Part shown: positions 26,920-35,720 of the stretch, piece by piece
How positions within the stretch are numbered: position 1 is the first letter of the stretch
Layout of the letters: each line of letters begins with the position of its first letter
Source: Gammaproteobacteria bacterium
GTDB taxonomy: Bacteria > Pseudomonadota > Gammaproteobacteria > Pseudomonadales > Halieaceae
Length of the DNA: 64,000 nucleotides
Reading direction: 5' to 3'
NCBI GenBank assembly: GCA_024742415.1
Contig: JANSYN010000006.1
Span: forward strand, 222,127-286,126
Program-made: the position numbers and the translations under genes
The notes under the pieces: generated by a model
The model's input: the letters and a program-made list of their open reading frames with translations, nothing else
Told to the model about the DNA's origin: nothing
Database searches by the model: none

Positions 26920-27915
26920 TCAGGCGTAGCCGTTTTCCCGAAACCAGGCGATAGAATCCTTCACCGCCGTTTCAATCGGCGTTTGCGGCAGGCCCAGCTC
27001 TGCAATGGCTTTGCTTGGGTCCACGTAACCATGTTGCAGCACATACATGGTGTTCTTGTAGGTGGTAACAGGGGCCTTGCCGGTGATTTTTGACCACAGC
27101 TCCGCCATTTTCGCAACGCGCAGCATCACCTTGCCCGAGACCTCGCGTGTGGCTACACCCTCAACCCCGGCGATCCGGCCAACCAGCGTCAGGAATTCCT
27201 TGTTAGTCATGTTGCCTTCCTTGTTGGCCAGAATATAGGACTCACCAATGCGGCCTTTCTCCATCGCCAGCACATGCCCCGCAGCGACGTCGCGCACATC
27301 CACAGGGCAGACGCCGCCGTCCCAGAAGTTTTTCATCTGACCCTGCAAGGTGCGGATGATCATGGTGCCCGTCGGTGTCGGCGCGCGATCACCCGGGCCA
27401 AATGGCAGGCCCGGCATCACCATGGTCACCGGCAGGCCATCACTGACCATACCCTTGACCAGTTGATGGCTGATGAACTTGGAGAGGATGTACTCGCTTG
27501 CCCAGGGCCAGGCATTGAACGCGGTGTCTTCATTGGACGGCTGCCCGTTGCCCACAATACCGATCGCCGCAACACTGCTGGTATACACGATCTTCTCAAT
27601 GCCCTCGGCGAGCGCCGCCTGCATGATGCCGCGGGTGCCGTCGACGTTGATCTTGTAGTGCAGGTCCGGATCCTTGGTCCAGATAGCGAACATCGCGGCC
27701 AGGTGGTAGAGCTGCTCCACGCCGCGCACCGCAGCCTTGAGCGAATCCTCATCCAGGAGATTGCCTTCCACGAACTCTACGTCCATGCCGTTCAGCGGGG
27801 AACGGTCTTCACCGGGCATCACCATCACCCGCACCTGGTCGCCTTTTTCAAGACACAGTCGGGTGACATGGTTGCCAATAAATCCGGTGGCGCCTGTTAT
27901 TAGTACTTTGCTCAC
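26920..27915 (-). CDS. NAD(P)-dependent epimerase/dehydratase (extended SDR)
   Basis: From GTG 27915, with Shine-Dalgarno AGGAGAAGA just upstream, the 331-residue protein starts VSKVLITGATGFIGNHVTRL, an extended-SDR Rossmann motif. It has the active-site EYILSKF (YxxxK) with an upstream VYTSSVAAIG Ser segment. The closest type is dihydroflavonol reductase/3-beta-hydroxysteroid dehydrogenase-like SDRs. It would oxidise or reduce a hydroxyl/keto group on an unknown substrate. The track start at 28044 adds a non-conserved leader. It lies 72 nt after the GT39-like gene in direction of travel and may or may not share its transcript. Confidence 0.83.
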   Translation of the reverse strand: MSKVLITGATGFIGNHVTRLCLEKGDQVRVMVMPGEDRSPLNGMDVEFVEGNLLDEDSLKAAVRGVEQLYHLAAMFAIWTKDPDLHYKINVDGTRGIMQAALAEGIEKIVYTSSVAAIGIVGNGQPSNEDTAFNAWPWASEYILSKFISHQLVKGMVSDGLPVTMVMPGLPFGPGDRAPTPTGTMIIRTLQGQMKNFWDGGVCPVDVRDVAAGHVLAMEKGRIGESYILANKEGNMTNKEFLTLVGRIAGVEGVATREVSGKVMLRVAKMAELWSKITGKAPVTTYKNTMYVLQHGYVDPSKAIAELGLPQTPIETAVKDSIAWFRENGYA

Positions 27916-28203
27916 GGAACTCTTCTCCTGATGCTGTGATCGAACGGTGTGCCATTGCAATGCTGGGGTGCACACGCGAAGGCTGCACTGCCACGGTTGC
28001 GCCGCGTCTGTCGCTGCGAGTATTGTGGCCGGCACTTGCGGCAATTGTAGCGCGTACAGGGGTCAATCAGGCGTCAACTGGTTTACCATGGTGCGCCGAT
28101 TGATCCTAACACCGGCCAGTGCCGACTTGCCATGCCTGAACGGTCGCTGCATATTCAACGCATCACCCCCGGCGTCAGAACATCCCACAAGGAGATCCAA
28201 GCA

Positions 28204-29046
28204 ATGAACAAGCTCTACACCGCGATAGCGACCTCACTACTGCTACTGTGCAGCAGCGCCCTGGTCAGCGCCGATACGCACAACGCCCAACTGCAGGCCG
28301 TTATTGACAGTCGCAGTGAAGAAGATCGCAGCCGTGATGCTGCGCGCCACCCTGGCGAAACCCTCGCATTCTTCCAGGTAAAACCGGGCATGACCGTTGC
28401 CGAGGGCTTGCCCGGCAGGGGCTGGTACACCACGATTCTGGCCAACTACCTCGGCAGCGAAGGCACGCTCTACGGCGTGAACTATGCCGAGCGTATGTGG
28501 CCGATGTTCGGTTGGGATGACGAGCTGGTTGCCTCGCGGGTTGCATTGACTGCGCAGTTTCCGCAGATGGTCGCCTCGCTCACAGACAACGGCATCAAGG
28601 CACAGGGCTTTACGTTTGAATCGGTCCCCGAAGACGTGGTCGGCACCGTGGACCGCGTGCTGTTGATTCGTGCATTACACAATCTCAACCGTTTTGAAAA
28701 AGACGGCGCAACTGCCAGCAAAGCGCTGCAATCAGTGCATGAAATGCTCAAACCCGATGGCCTGGTCGGCGTGGTGCAGCACCGTGCGCCTGAGTCCGCA
28801 AGCGATGCCAGTGCCAGTGGTCATCGCGGCTACCTGAAACAGTCCGCCGTTATTGCACTGTTTGAAAAAGCCGGCTTTGAGCTGGTCCAGAGCAGCGAGA
28901 TCAACGCCAATCCCAAAGACATGCCGGGTGAAGACGCTATCGTATGGCGCCTGGCGCCGACGCTGCGCGGCACACAAGAGACCGCAACGGAACGCGCCGC
29001 TATCGGCGAATCAGACCGCATGACCCTGTTGTTCCGCAAGCAGTAA
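28204..29046 (+). CDS. Exported class I methyltransferase-like protein
   Basis: The ATG at 28204 follows AAGGAGATCCAAGC. It encodes a clear signal peptide (MNKLYTAIATSLLLLCSSALVSA), so the 280-residue product is periplasmic. The mature part looks like a class I SAM methyltransferase: PGETLAFFQVKPGMTVAEGLPGRGWYTTILANYL is at the motif I place. The usual acidic-GxGxG is degenerate (EGLPGRGW). A VDRVLLIRALHNL motif and PDGLVGVVQHRA follow. Such exported homologues are common in marine gammaproteobacteria. Whether SAM is available there is unclear, so the activity is doubtful. Confidence 0.8.
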   Translation: MNKLYTAIATSLLLLCSSALVSADTHNAQLQAVIDSRSEEDRSRDAARHPGETLAFFQVKPGMTVAEGLPGRGWYTTILANYLGSEGTLYGVNYAERMWPMFGWDDELVASRVALTAQFPQMVASLTDNGIKAQGFTFESVPEDVVGTVDRVLLIRALHNLNRFEKDGATASKALQSVHEMLKPDGLVGVVQHRAPESASDASASGHRGYLKQSAVIALFEKAGFELVQSSEINANPKDMPGEDAIVWRLAPTLRGTQETATERAAIGESDRMTLLFRKQ

Positions 29047-29080
29047 GCCTGGCCACTGATGCGGCAGGCGCCGCGTCAAC

Positions 29081-30106
29081 TCACGCGCCCTGCAGGTAGG
29101 GCGCGGTCATTTCCTCGGAGACCGCCCACAGACGCTGCGCCATCGGCACATCAAATATATGGTGATCACCGCTCACGTTGACCGGATTGCAGTCTTCAAA
29201 ATACGCGCCGCTGACACCCTTGATGGCCGGATGGGTTGCCACATACACCTGCGTCGCCGCACCCTGGGCGGGTGATTTGGCGATGACGCCACCGAACAGG
29301 TCAAAGGCAGAACGCAGCCAGCCCGGCGCGGTGCGCGCGATGTTGGTTTTGACCAGGCCGGGATGAATCACATTGGAAGTTACCCCTGTGCCTTGCAGGC
29401 GCCGCGACAGCTCCAGAGAAAACAGCGCGTTGGCAAGTTTGGAACGGCCATAGGCCTGCTGCGCGTCAAACACCCCCTCGCCGCGCAGGTTGTCGAAGTC
29501 GATGCCTTGCGCGGGCGCACCGGTATACGCAGAGCGGCTGCCTACATGCACAATGCGCGCACTGCCAGCAGCACGTAACGCGGGCAACAGGTGGTTGATC
29601 AACACAAAGTGGCCAAGGTGATTCACAACAAACATCTTCTCAATGCCGTTGACCAGTTCCAACTCACCGAAGGTGTTAATGCCCGCGTTGCAGATCACCA
29701 CATTGGGCAGCAGGTTCTGCGCCTGCAATTGCGCCGCGCAATCCACTGCCGATTGAAAGCTGGACAGCTCCAGCGCTACCGGGGTGGCCTTGCCCTCGAC
29801 ACTGGCGCAGGCCTGGGCTGCTTTTTCCAGCGTGCGACCGGTGCCAATCACGTGAGCGCCACGCAGGGCCAGCACGCGCAGCGTTTCGTAACCCAGGCCG
29901 GAGTTGCAGCCCGTCACCAGCACGGTTTGTCCGGCCAGGTCCATGCCTGCGGTGACCTCTTCGGCGGTTGATTCAGCGCCGAACGGCCCGTTGGGCAGGC
30001 TCGTGTCTACAGTCACTGTGGGTCCGTCAGTGCCACAGCCCGCGACCAGTGGTGTAGCGGCCGCCACGGCCGATAGTTGCAACATGCGTCTGCGACCCAG
30101 GTCCAT
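29081..30106 (-). CDS. Exported short-chain dehydrogenase/reductase (Tat/lipoprotein signal)
   Basis: The N-terminus MDLGRRRMLQLSAVAAATPLVAGCG combines a twin-arginine-like RRRML motif with a lipobox-like LVAGC. The product may be a Tat-exported lipoprotein. The catalytic part is a classical SDR: VTGCNSGLGYETLRVLAL, NAGIN, and active-site YGRSKLANALFSLEL. It resembles retinol dehydrogenase/WW-domain-oxidoreductase-type SDRs. SDRs normally need NAD(P)H, which is not expected in the periplasm; Tat export allows folding with cofactor in the cytoplasm. The gene is divergent from the structured RNA candidate upstream. Confidence 0.83.
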   Translation of the reverse strand: MDLGRRRMLQLSAVAAATPLVAGCGTDGPTVTVDTSLPNGPFGAESTAEEVTAGMDLAGQTVLVTGCNSGLGYETLRVLALRGAHVIGTGRTLEKAAQACASVEGKATPVALELSSFQSAVDCAAQLQAQNLLPNVVICNAGINTFGELELVNGIEKMFVVNHLGHFVLINHLLPALRAAGSARIVHVGSRSAYTGAPAQGIDFDNLRGEGVFDAQQAYGRSKLANALFSLELSRRLQGTGVTSNVIHPGLVKTNIARTAPGWLRSAFDLFGGVIAKSPAQGAATQVYVATHPAIKGVSGAYFEDCNPVNVSGDHHIFDVPMAQRLWAVSEEMTAPYLQGA

Positions 30107-30227
30107 TGTTGTTCTCTCCAGCGGTAATCAGGGAGCGCTAGTTTAGCCGCCCCTGACGGTAGCGGATACGCCTGCATTATTCGTTTTTAGAATATCGTAT
30201 TATAATAAAATATCATGCAGTTATTTC

Positions 30228-30255
30228 TTGAGTAATCGCCAAGGCTCCCTATACT
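30228..30255 (+). promoter_or_regulatory. Strong sigma70-type promoter with AT-rich UP region
   Basis: TTGAGT (-35) and TATACT (-10) are 16 nt apart. They are preceded by a 40-nt AT-rich stretch (ATTATAATAAAATATCATG), unusual in this GC-rich window and typical of UP elements. Transcription would begin near 30262. Confidence 0.75.
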
Positions 30256-30261
30256 GGATTT

Positions 30262-30458
30262 GTGGCGGTTATTGGGTGACTCCAATTTTGAGGGCAACCG
30301 TCACTTTAAAGGGAAAGCTGACAGACATTTGTCAGAGGTGTTTGTCGCCAGGGGACGTTTTTCGGTTTGCGGGCCGAAACTTGGTTTCTGGGCAGAATTT
30401 GAAAGAGCTTTTACCCTATACAGCGCCGTCGCTACCTGCCTTGCGACGGCGCTTTTTT
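30262..30458 (+). ncRNA. Candidate structured small RNA or leader upstream of gpsA
   Basis: About 197 nt lie between a strong promoter and a perfect 10-bp terminator stem. Hairpins visible by eye are CGGTT-ATTGG-loop-CCAAT..AACCG (30266-30300), CTGACA-loop-TGTCAG (30318-30335) and TTTCGG-loop-CCGAAA (30360-30379). TGGCG (30263) can pair with CGCCA (30346) to close a junction around the first two. No ORF here looks real. It could be a free sRNA or a terminating leader of gpsA, 131 nt downstream. It does not match 6S, SRP, tmRNA, RNase P or the riboswitch motifs I know. Confidence 0.6.
30423..30458 (+). terminator. Intrinsic terminator of the candidate RNA
   Basis: A perfect 10-bp stem GCGCCGTCGC/GCGACGGCGC with a 10-nt loop is followed by six T residues. 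Confidence 0.92.
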
Positions 30459-30589
30459 ATGCCTGCAATTTACCCGAAGCGGCCCTGCCCGGCACTGCCT
30501 GCGCTTGCATCCCCTGATGATTTGTCCATTATTAGGCGCGGGAGCTGGCCAGCTGAAACCAATAATGTTCACGTTCCGGGGATGACACA

Positions 30590-31585
30590 TTGCATGTAGC
30601 CGTATTGGGCGGAGGGTCCTGGGGCACGACTGTCGCTGCGCTGGTCTGTCGCAAAGCCAACGTTCAGCTGTGGGCCCGCAACGCCGACACCGTTGCCCAG
30701 ATCAACACACAGCACACCAACACCACCTACCTGCCCGATGCACAACTGCCGGACAAACTCGTCGCCAGCACAGACCTGGGCGCGGTGGTGCGCGGCGCCG
30801 ATGTCGTCATTATGGGCATTCCCTCGCAATATTTTCGCGCGGTGCTGAACGACATCAAACCGCTGCTGCTTCCCGACACCCCTGTCATCAGCCTCAGCAA
30901 AGGGCTGGAAGCCGACACCCTTCTGCGCATGACCGAAATCATTGCACAGGTACTGCCCGAGCACCCGGCCGGCGTAATGACCGGCCCTAATCTGGCGCGC
31001 GAAGTCATGGCGGGTAAGGCCGCGGCCAGTGTGATTGCCATGGCTGACGCCTCTCGCATACCACCGTTACAGGCCGCTATCGGCAGCGGGCTGTTTCGCG
31101 TTTACTCCAATACCGACGTCATCGGTTGCGAACTCGGCGGAGTCCTCAAAAACATTATTGCGATTGCCGTAGGCATGGGCGATGGCCGCGGCGCCGGGGA
31201 TAACACTCGCGCAGCCCTCATTACCCGCGGGCTGGCGGAAGTCACGCGCCTGGGCGTGGCGATGGGCGGCAAGCCTGAAACTTTCGCGGGGCTGGCCGGC
31301 ATGGGCGACATGATCGCGACTTGCACCAGCCCACAGAGCCGCAATCACCATGTTGGCGTGGAACTGGGCAAGGGCCGCAAGCCGGCCGATGTTCTTGGTG
31401 AGATGGTCATGGTAGCCGAGGGCGCACGCAGCGCACCGGCCGTGATGGCACTGGCCGAACAGTACGGTGTCGAGATGCCCATCGCGGCGGAGGTTCACCG
31501 TGTACTGTCCGGCAAATCCAATGCGAGCAAGGCCTTCCGGGGGCTGTTGCGTGTGGTTGCGGGCGCGGAATCCGAGCCGGGATAA
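30590..31585 (+). CDS. gpsA: NAD(P)H-dependent glycerol-3-phosphate dehydrogenase
   Basis: The 331-residue protein has all GpsA hallmarks: VAVLGGGSWGTTVAALV (NAD(P)-binding), SKGLEADT, GPNLAREVMAGKAAASVIA, ELGGVLKNIIAIAVGMGDG with the catalytic Lys, and AGMGDMIATCTSPQSRNHHVG. It reduces dihydroxyacetone phosphate to sn-glycerol-3-phosphate for phospholipid synthesis in the cytoplasm. The start is TTG 30590 with GGGGA about 6 nt upstream, giving MHVAVLGG. Its opposing catabolic enzyme, GlpD, is encoded at 45.6-47.2 kb. The structured RNA candidate upstream may affect its expression. Confidence 0.95.
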   Translation: MHVAVLGGGSWGTTVAALVCRKANVQLWARNADTVAQINTQHTNTTYLPDAQLPDKLVASTDLGAVVRGADVVIMGIPSQYFRAVLNDIKPLLLPDTPVISLSKGLEADTLLRMTEIIAQVLPEHPAGVMTGPNLAREVMAGKAAASVIAMADASRIPPLQAAIGSGLFRVYSNTDVIGCELGGVLKNIIAIAVGMGDGRGAGDNTRAALITRGLAEVTRLGVAMGGKPETFAGLAGMGDMIATCTSPQSRNHHVGVELGKGRKPADVLGEMVMVAEGARSAPAVMALAEQYGVEMPIAAEVHRVLSGKSNASKAFRGLLRVVAGAESEPG

Positions 31586-31698
31586 TGCCGTTTCGCGGTG
31601 TGGAGCTTTACCGGATTGTCAGGCAGAATAAAGATTCCAGGCTGGGGCCGGGTGAGTTCTGGCCGCACAGTCCGTGCGACAAAAACAGATCCACGAAT

Positions 31699-31746
31699 AC
31701 AAATACAACGACAAATACAACGACAAATACAACGACAAATACAACG
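31699..31746 (+). repeat. Four perfect 12-bp tandem repeats upstream of pbpG
   Basis: The unit acaaatacaacg is repeated four times exactly, with partial units on each side. It ends 30 nt before the pbpG ATG and after the gpsA stop. The tract is AT-rich and unstructured; copy-number change would alter the leader length of pbpG. Confidence 0.9.
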
Positions 31747-31776
31747 ACAATAAAACCATCCAGGGGACGGGGTGAC

Positions 31777-32619
31777 ATGAAACGTACGAGGGGCCTGGCT
31801 TTTGTGCTGGCGCTGGTCGTGGTCAACATGATCGGGGCAACGCACGCTTTCGAACCAAAATTTGTCGGGCTGCAGGGCAACCCAGACCTGCGCTCTGCCT
31901 CTGTGCTGGTGCTCGACGCCAACGGCAATACCATCTACGGAAAAGATGTCGACAGCGTCAGGCCGATTGCGTCTATTACCAAACTGATGACGGCAATGGT
32001 CATCCTCGACGCCGATATCAGCCTGGACGAGCACATCACCATTACCCGGGCCGACCGCGACACAGTACGCATGACGGGCTCCAGGCTGGACTACGGCGCC
32101 ACACTGACGCGGCGCGAGCTGATACTGCTGGCCGTGATGTCTTCAGAAAACCGCGCAGCCGCCGCATTAGGGCGCACTTATCCTGGCGGCATGCCTGCGT
32201 TCATCGAGGCGATGAACAACAAGGCCCGTGAACTGAATATGCCAAACAGCCGCTTTGCTGACCCTGCGGGCCTGAAATCTGAAAACGTCTCTACTGCATC
32301 TGACCTTGCCAGGATGCTCGCTGCCGCCGAGCACTACCCCTTGATCGCCCAGGCCAGCACCACCACACGCATGGAAGTACGCCCCTGGAAAAACCGCGGC
32401 CCGCTGGCCTACGGCAATACCAACCGGCTACTGAAGAATGAGAAATGGGACATCGAGTTGAGCAAGACCGGCTACATCAACGAAGCCGGCCGCTGCCTGG
32501 TGATGCAGGCGAACATAGACGGTGAGGATGTGTCCATCGTGCTGTTAAACTCGTTCGGTAAGCTCACCCCCTTCGGGGATTCCAACCGGTTACGCAAATG
32601 GATGCTCGGCAGCAGCTAA
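31777..32619 (+). CDS. pbpG: D-alanyl-D-alanine endopeptidase (PBP7-type)
   Basis: From ATG 31777 the protein is 280 residues with a signal peptide (LAFVLALVVVNMIGATHAF). It has the three penicillin-binding motifs of S11 peptidases: SITK (active-site Ser), SSEN, and SKTGYINEAG (KTG). It would cut D-Ala-meso-DAP crosslinks in periplasmic murein. The track ORF opens at 31585 through the repeat tract and is not the real start. A GGGGACGGGG ribosome site precedes the ATG. The length fits PbpG rather than the larger DacA/DacC carboxypeptidases. Confidence 0.92.
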   Translation: MKRTRGLAFVLALVVVNMIGATHAFEPKFVGLQGNPDLRSASVLVLDANGNTIYGKDVDSVRPIASITKLMTAMVILDADISLDEHITITRADRDTVRMTGSRLDYGATLTRRELILLAVMSSENRAAAALGRTYPGGMPAFIEAMNNKARELNMPNSRFADPAGLKSENVSTASDLARMLAAAEHYPLIAQASTTTRMEVRPWKNRGPLAYGNTNRLLKNEKWDIELSKTGYINEAGRCLVMQANIDGEDVSIVLLNSFGKLTPFGDSNRLRKWMLGSS

Positions 32620-32642
32620 GCGCGCTGCAAGCAAAGGTCATC

Positions 32643-33338
32643 ATGATGAAACGCCACTTAGCCCTCCTCTTCGCGTGCACACTGGCGCCGGCGGGCGTTA
32701 CGTTGGCCCAGCCAGCGGAGCAGTCTGAGCCCTACGATATACAGGTGTACTTCGGCGCCCTGAAACTTGACGACCAAACGGCGCAGTGGAGCGAGATCTC
32801 CGACCCAGCGGTTGAGGTCGACTTTGACACGCTACCTGTTTTTGGCATTGAAAGTGAATACGTGCTGCATGAGGGCTGGGTGCATGTTGGCCTCAATCCT
32901 GGTGGCAGCATCGCGTGGCAGAATGACGGCACCCGCTTTGCCGGCAGCATTGGTAGTGGCGGCGGCAACCTGGTGGTTGAGCTGGATAACTCCATGTTTC
33001 TTGCCGAGGTGCACCTGGGCGGTTTTGTGCGCGGGCGCCTGCACGAAAAAATCACGACCTACGCCGCGGCCGGCCCGATGTTCCTGTACGGCTCACATGA
33101 AGTTGAAGACCAAACCATCAGCGGCGGCGCAAGCGCCCCGGCACTGTCGCAGGACAGCGCCTCTGATTTCAACATGGGGTACTACGCGCGCGCGGGGATC
33201 GACTTCGAGATTCGACGCAGCCAGCACCTTGGCTTTGGCCTGCGCTACTACTCGGTAGAAATGGATTTCGACGACACCATCGGCAACATCGACCTGGAAG
33301 GCCCGCAATGGGTATTCAGCTTCCGACAGCAGCTGTAA
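32643..33338 (+). CDS. Outer-membrane beta-barrel protein
   Basis: The 231-residue product has a signal peptide (RHLALLFACTLAPAGVTLA) and a mature part of alternating hydrophobic/aromatic strands (YDIQVYFGALKLDD, GWVHVGLNPGGS, YYARAGIDFEI, GFGLRYYSVEMDFDD). It ends WVFSFRQQL. This is the pattern of 8-stranded OmpA/OmpW-like barrels, without a clear family match. It starts 23 nt after pbpG and is probably in the same transcript. The stop is followed by a 220-nt gap in which I see no gene. Confidence 0.75.
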   Translation: MMKRHLALLFACTLAPAGVTLAQPAEQSEPYDIQVYFGALKLDDQTAQWSEISDPAVEVDFDTLPVFGIESEYVLHEGWVHVGLNPGGSIAWQNDGTRFAGSIGSGGGNLVVELDNSMFLAEVHLGGFVRGRLHEKITTYAAAGPMFLYGSHEVEDQTISGGASAPALSQDSASDFNMGYYARAGIDFEIRRSQHLGFGLRYYSVEMDFDDTIGNIDLEGPQWVFSFRQQL

Positions 33339-33559
33339 CGCCTGTTGCCTGCGGCACCGCCGGGTGATCGGCGGCTGATCGCGCGGCTGTTCGCGCGGCC
33401 GCGTCAAACCAGCATATCGCTTCACGCCCGTCTACCCATCCAGCCTATCCAGCCCGGACTGGCTAACCCGGCCCTGCACTAACAGGGCTACAGGCCCGAC
33501 CCACCAATCATCAGCGCAGGCTTGCTCGCGCGGAAGGCGCACATGCCCGCGCAGGCTGC

Positions 33560-34621
33560 CTACCAGGTGTAACCGATTCTCAGGCTGTAGGTCTCATCCA
33601 GGTCGTCAACATTTTCTACCGCGCCGGAATCGTACTCCCACAGCACCTCGGCAGCCGCCTCTATGTTCCACAGCAGTGGGAAGGCCAGGCCGAAGGTGGA
33701 ATCGATAATAATGTCACCGGTTTGATCCAGGTTCCAAACGCCGCGCTGGTCAAAGTACAGCCTGGAATCACCGCCCAGATAATTGCTGCCCACCTTCAGG
33801 CGCCACGTCGCCGCGCCGTATTCCTGATCATCGGCAACAATAAAATCTTCGTTGGTGTATGCAAAGCCCGCTTCTGCCTCCAGCGACAACAATGGCCTGT
33901 CATAGAACTTGCGACCAATGTGCGGGCCAATAACGTAGCGCAGATCAATGTCCGCGAACTCGTCGTGCTCGGCGCTACCTGAAATACCTGTGTACCAGGG
34001 GTCCACCAGAAAATAGTCATACTTGAGTCGCGCAATCCAGTTGTCGGCCGTGCGCAGGCCGTTGGTCTCGTCCGATTCACCGCGCCAATCGATCGAGTAG
34101 CGATCGCGCGTGCTGACCCACTGGGTTTCCAGTTTGTAATCGAGCTCGTCGTTTTGCGTATTGCCGCGTTCGAGTTTGAGTGCAAAATTTGCCAGACCCG
34201 TCCAGTTGTAGCCGTCACCCAGTTCCCACGGCGCGGGGTTCATCACCTTGAGCTGATCCAGGGCAATCACGTCGCCATCTGCTGCACTGGTGACCAACGC
34301 GGCATCCTCAATGGTTAACGGCTCAACCTCTACCACGCGTTCGTCCTGCAACAGCAGCGTGGCATTTTCTTTTGCGCTCAGAGACTCCACCTTATCCAGG
34401 GGGATACTCAGGTCGCCGGCAAACTCGGTGCTGATGGTGACAACACCATCACGCACGCCCTTCACTTCACCCAGCACGCGCGAACCGTCTTTCAGGACGA
34501 TTTCATCGCGCGGGGCTTGGGCTGCGGCAGCTTGCTCTGCCGCTTCCTGTGCCACGCCAGGCATGGCCAGTGACATACCCAGGCCCATTGCGCCCACGTA
34601 ATGTAAAAGCTGTGATTTCAT
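33560..34621 (-). CDS. DUF481 family (YdiY-like) outer-membrane protein
   Basis: The 353-residue protein begins with a signal peptide (LHYVGAMGLGMSLAMPGVA). A small SH3-like region (EIVLKDGSRVLGEVKGVRDGVVTIST) is followed by a DUF481 barrel of about 200 residues: NWTGLANFALKLERGNTQNDELDYKLE, FAYTNEDFIV and AAAEVLWEYDSG. It ends in YSLRIGYTW with an aromatic terminus. DUF481 proteins such as E. coli YdiY are predicted outer-membrane barrels of unknown role. Its neighbours on both sides are also barrel proteins. ATG 34621 is a sound start. Confidence 0.85.
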   Translation of the reverse strand: MKSQLLHYVGAMGLGMSLAMPGVAQEAAEQAAAAQAPRDEIVLKDGSRVLGEVKGVRDGVVTISTEFAGDLSIPLDKVESLSAKENATLLLQDERVVEVEPLTIEDAALVTSAADGDVIALDQLKVMNPAPWELGDGYNWTGLANFALKLERGNTQNDELDYKLETQWVSTRDRYSIDWRGESDETNGLRTADNWIARLKYDYFLVDPWYTGISGSAEHDEFADIDLRYVIGPHIGRKFYDRPLLSLEAEAGFAYTNEDFIVADDQEYGAATWRLKVGSNYLGGDSRLYFDQRGVWNLDQTGDIIIDSTFGLAFPLLWNIEAAAEVLWEYDSGAVENVDDLDETYSLRIGYTW

Positions 34622-34687
34622 TGCTGCATCCTTACTGCTTTTTTATTGGTGAATTTTGATCGTTGTATTTTCGATCAGGGGTTTAAA

Positions 34688-35467
34688 CTACCAGCGCAGG
34701 GTAACGCCCGCTGCTGGCCCGGCCTTGGTGCCATCAAATCCAAACTCGTCCGAGTTCAGGTAGTCCAGATACAAATAGCGCGCACCGATAAAAGCGGCAC
34801 CCCAATCACTGAAGCGGTAATCAAACATCAAGGAGGCGTTGAAGGCGGTATTATCCGTGCCGCCATAGCCCAGGTCACCGCGTGCGCGCAAGGTCCAGCG
34901 GTCGCTGAGGCTGTGCGCCACCCGCAGCCCGGCAAACATATGCCACCAGTCATCGCCACCGCGAACGGCAGTGACACGCTCCTGCTCCGGCAGCGTCAGC
35001 GTCAACGTCCCTTTCAACTCCTGGTCAATATAGCGTGCGCCGCCGAGAAATTCCCAACGCGTGGCCTGCGTCTCACTGATTGCCCAGGTGGCGCCCACTT
35101 CGCTGATCAACTCTTCAAAATCGACGTCAACATTGGCTTGGGCAAGCTCACCCGTGGCCTCTGCGCTCGGCTCCAGGTCGGAGAACATATACTGGGCAAA
35201 CAGCGTTGCCTTGCCCCGGCGCGCCTCGACATGGAACGTCAATGCACCTTCGAGGTTGGTCAGAATGTCGTCCTTGAAATCCAGATCCAGTTCAGAGGTA
35301 TTACCGCGCAGGGTTGAGTCCCCGTTAACGCTCTGCGCCCAGAGGAACAACGGCGAGAGCGCAAATTCCCATTCCTGGCCGGCCTCGCTCGCGCTGGCCG
35401 CCTGCGGCAGCGCCAGCAGCGCGGTCGTACAGACAGCCACCCGAAAACACCCGTTTGTTAAGCGCAT
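34688..35467 (-). CDS. Outer-membrane beta-barrel protein
   Basis: The true start is ATG 35467, preceded by TGGAGAATGTC; the track ORF extends far upstream without support. The 259-residue product has a signal peptide (CFRVAVCTTALLALPQAASA) and barrel-like strands (WEFALSPLFLWAQSVNG, ALTFHVEARRGKATLFAQYMF, WWHMFAGLRVAHSLSDRW). It ends AAGVTLRW with a terminal Trp. It resembles the YfaZ-type/porin-like outer-membrane proteins of proteobacteria, but I cannot name a specific family. It lies 66 nt upstream of the DUF481 gene in the same direction, so the two may be co-expressed. Confidence 0.78.
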   Translation of the reverse strand: MRLTNGCFRVAVCTTALLALPQAASASEAGQEWEFALSPLFLWAQSVNGDSTLRGNTSELDLDFKDDILTNLEGALTFHVEARRGKATLFAQYMFSDLEPSAEATGELAQANVDVDFEELISEVGATWAISETQATRWEFLGGARYIDQELKGTLTLTLPEQERVTAVRGGDDWWHMFAGLRVAHSLSDRWTLRARGDLGYGGTDNTAFNASLMFDYRFSDWGAAFIGARYLYLDYLNSDEFGFDGTKAGPAAGVTLRW

Positions 35468-35720
35468 GACATTCTCCAGAAGCCACGCCCGGCCACTGCC
35501 TGCATCGAGGCAACACCACCCGGCGGGGGTTAACGCCGACTGGCACCGCACCGAGTCCCGATGCCATGCCGTCCGCAAGCGCCCAAGCGGCGCCGTAAAG
35601 GGGGCGTAGACTAATTGCCCGACACCACCAGCGTCAAGCCGCAGCCTTGCCGGCAACCGGCTGATCCTTGACCGCCAGCCCTGCGCCTGAAACACTGCCA
35701 CTGTTTTATTCAGGGGGCCC

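Noticed and set aside
30262-30458. Identity of the leader RNA as 6S RNA, SRP RNA, or a TPP, cobalamin, glycine, SAM, c-di-GMP or guanidine riboswitch
   Set aside because: None of the conserved sequence cores of these classes is present; the RNA was kept as unassigned.
30228-30599. ORFs within the gpsA leader
   Set aside because: They have no family resemblance, lie across a strong promoter and terminator, and the region folds as RNA.
31585-31776. Extended N-terminus of pbpG running through the 12-bp repeats
   Set aside because: The signal peptide and ribosome site place the start at 31777.
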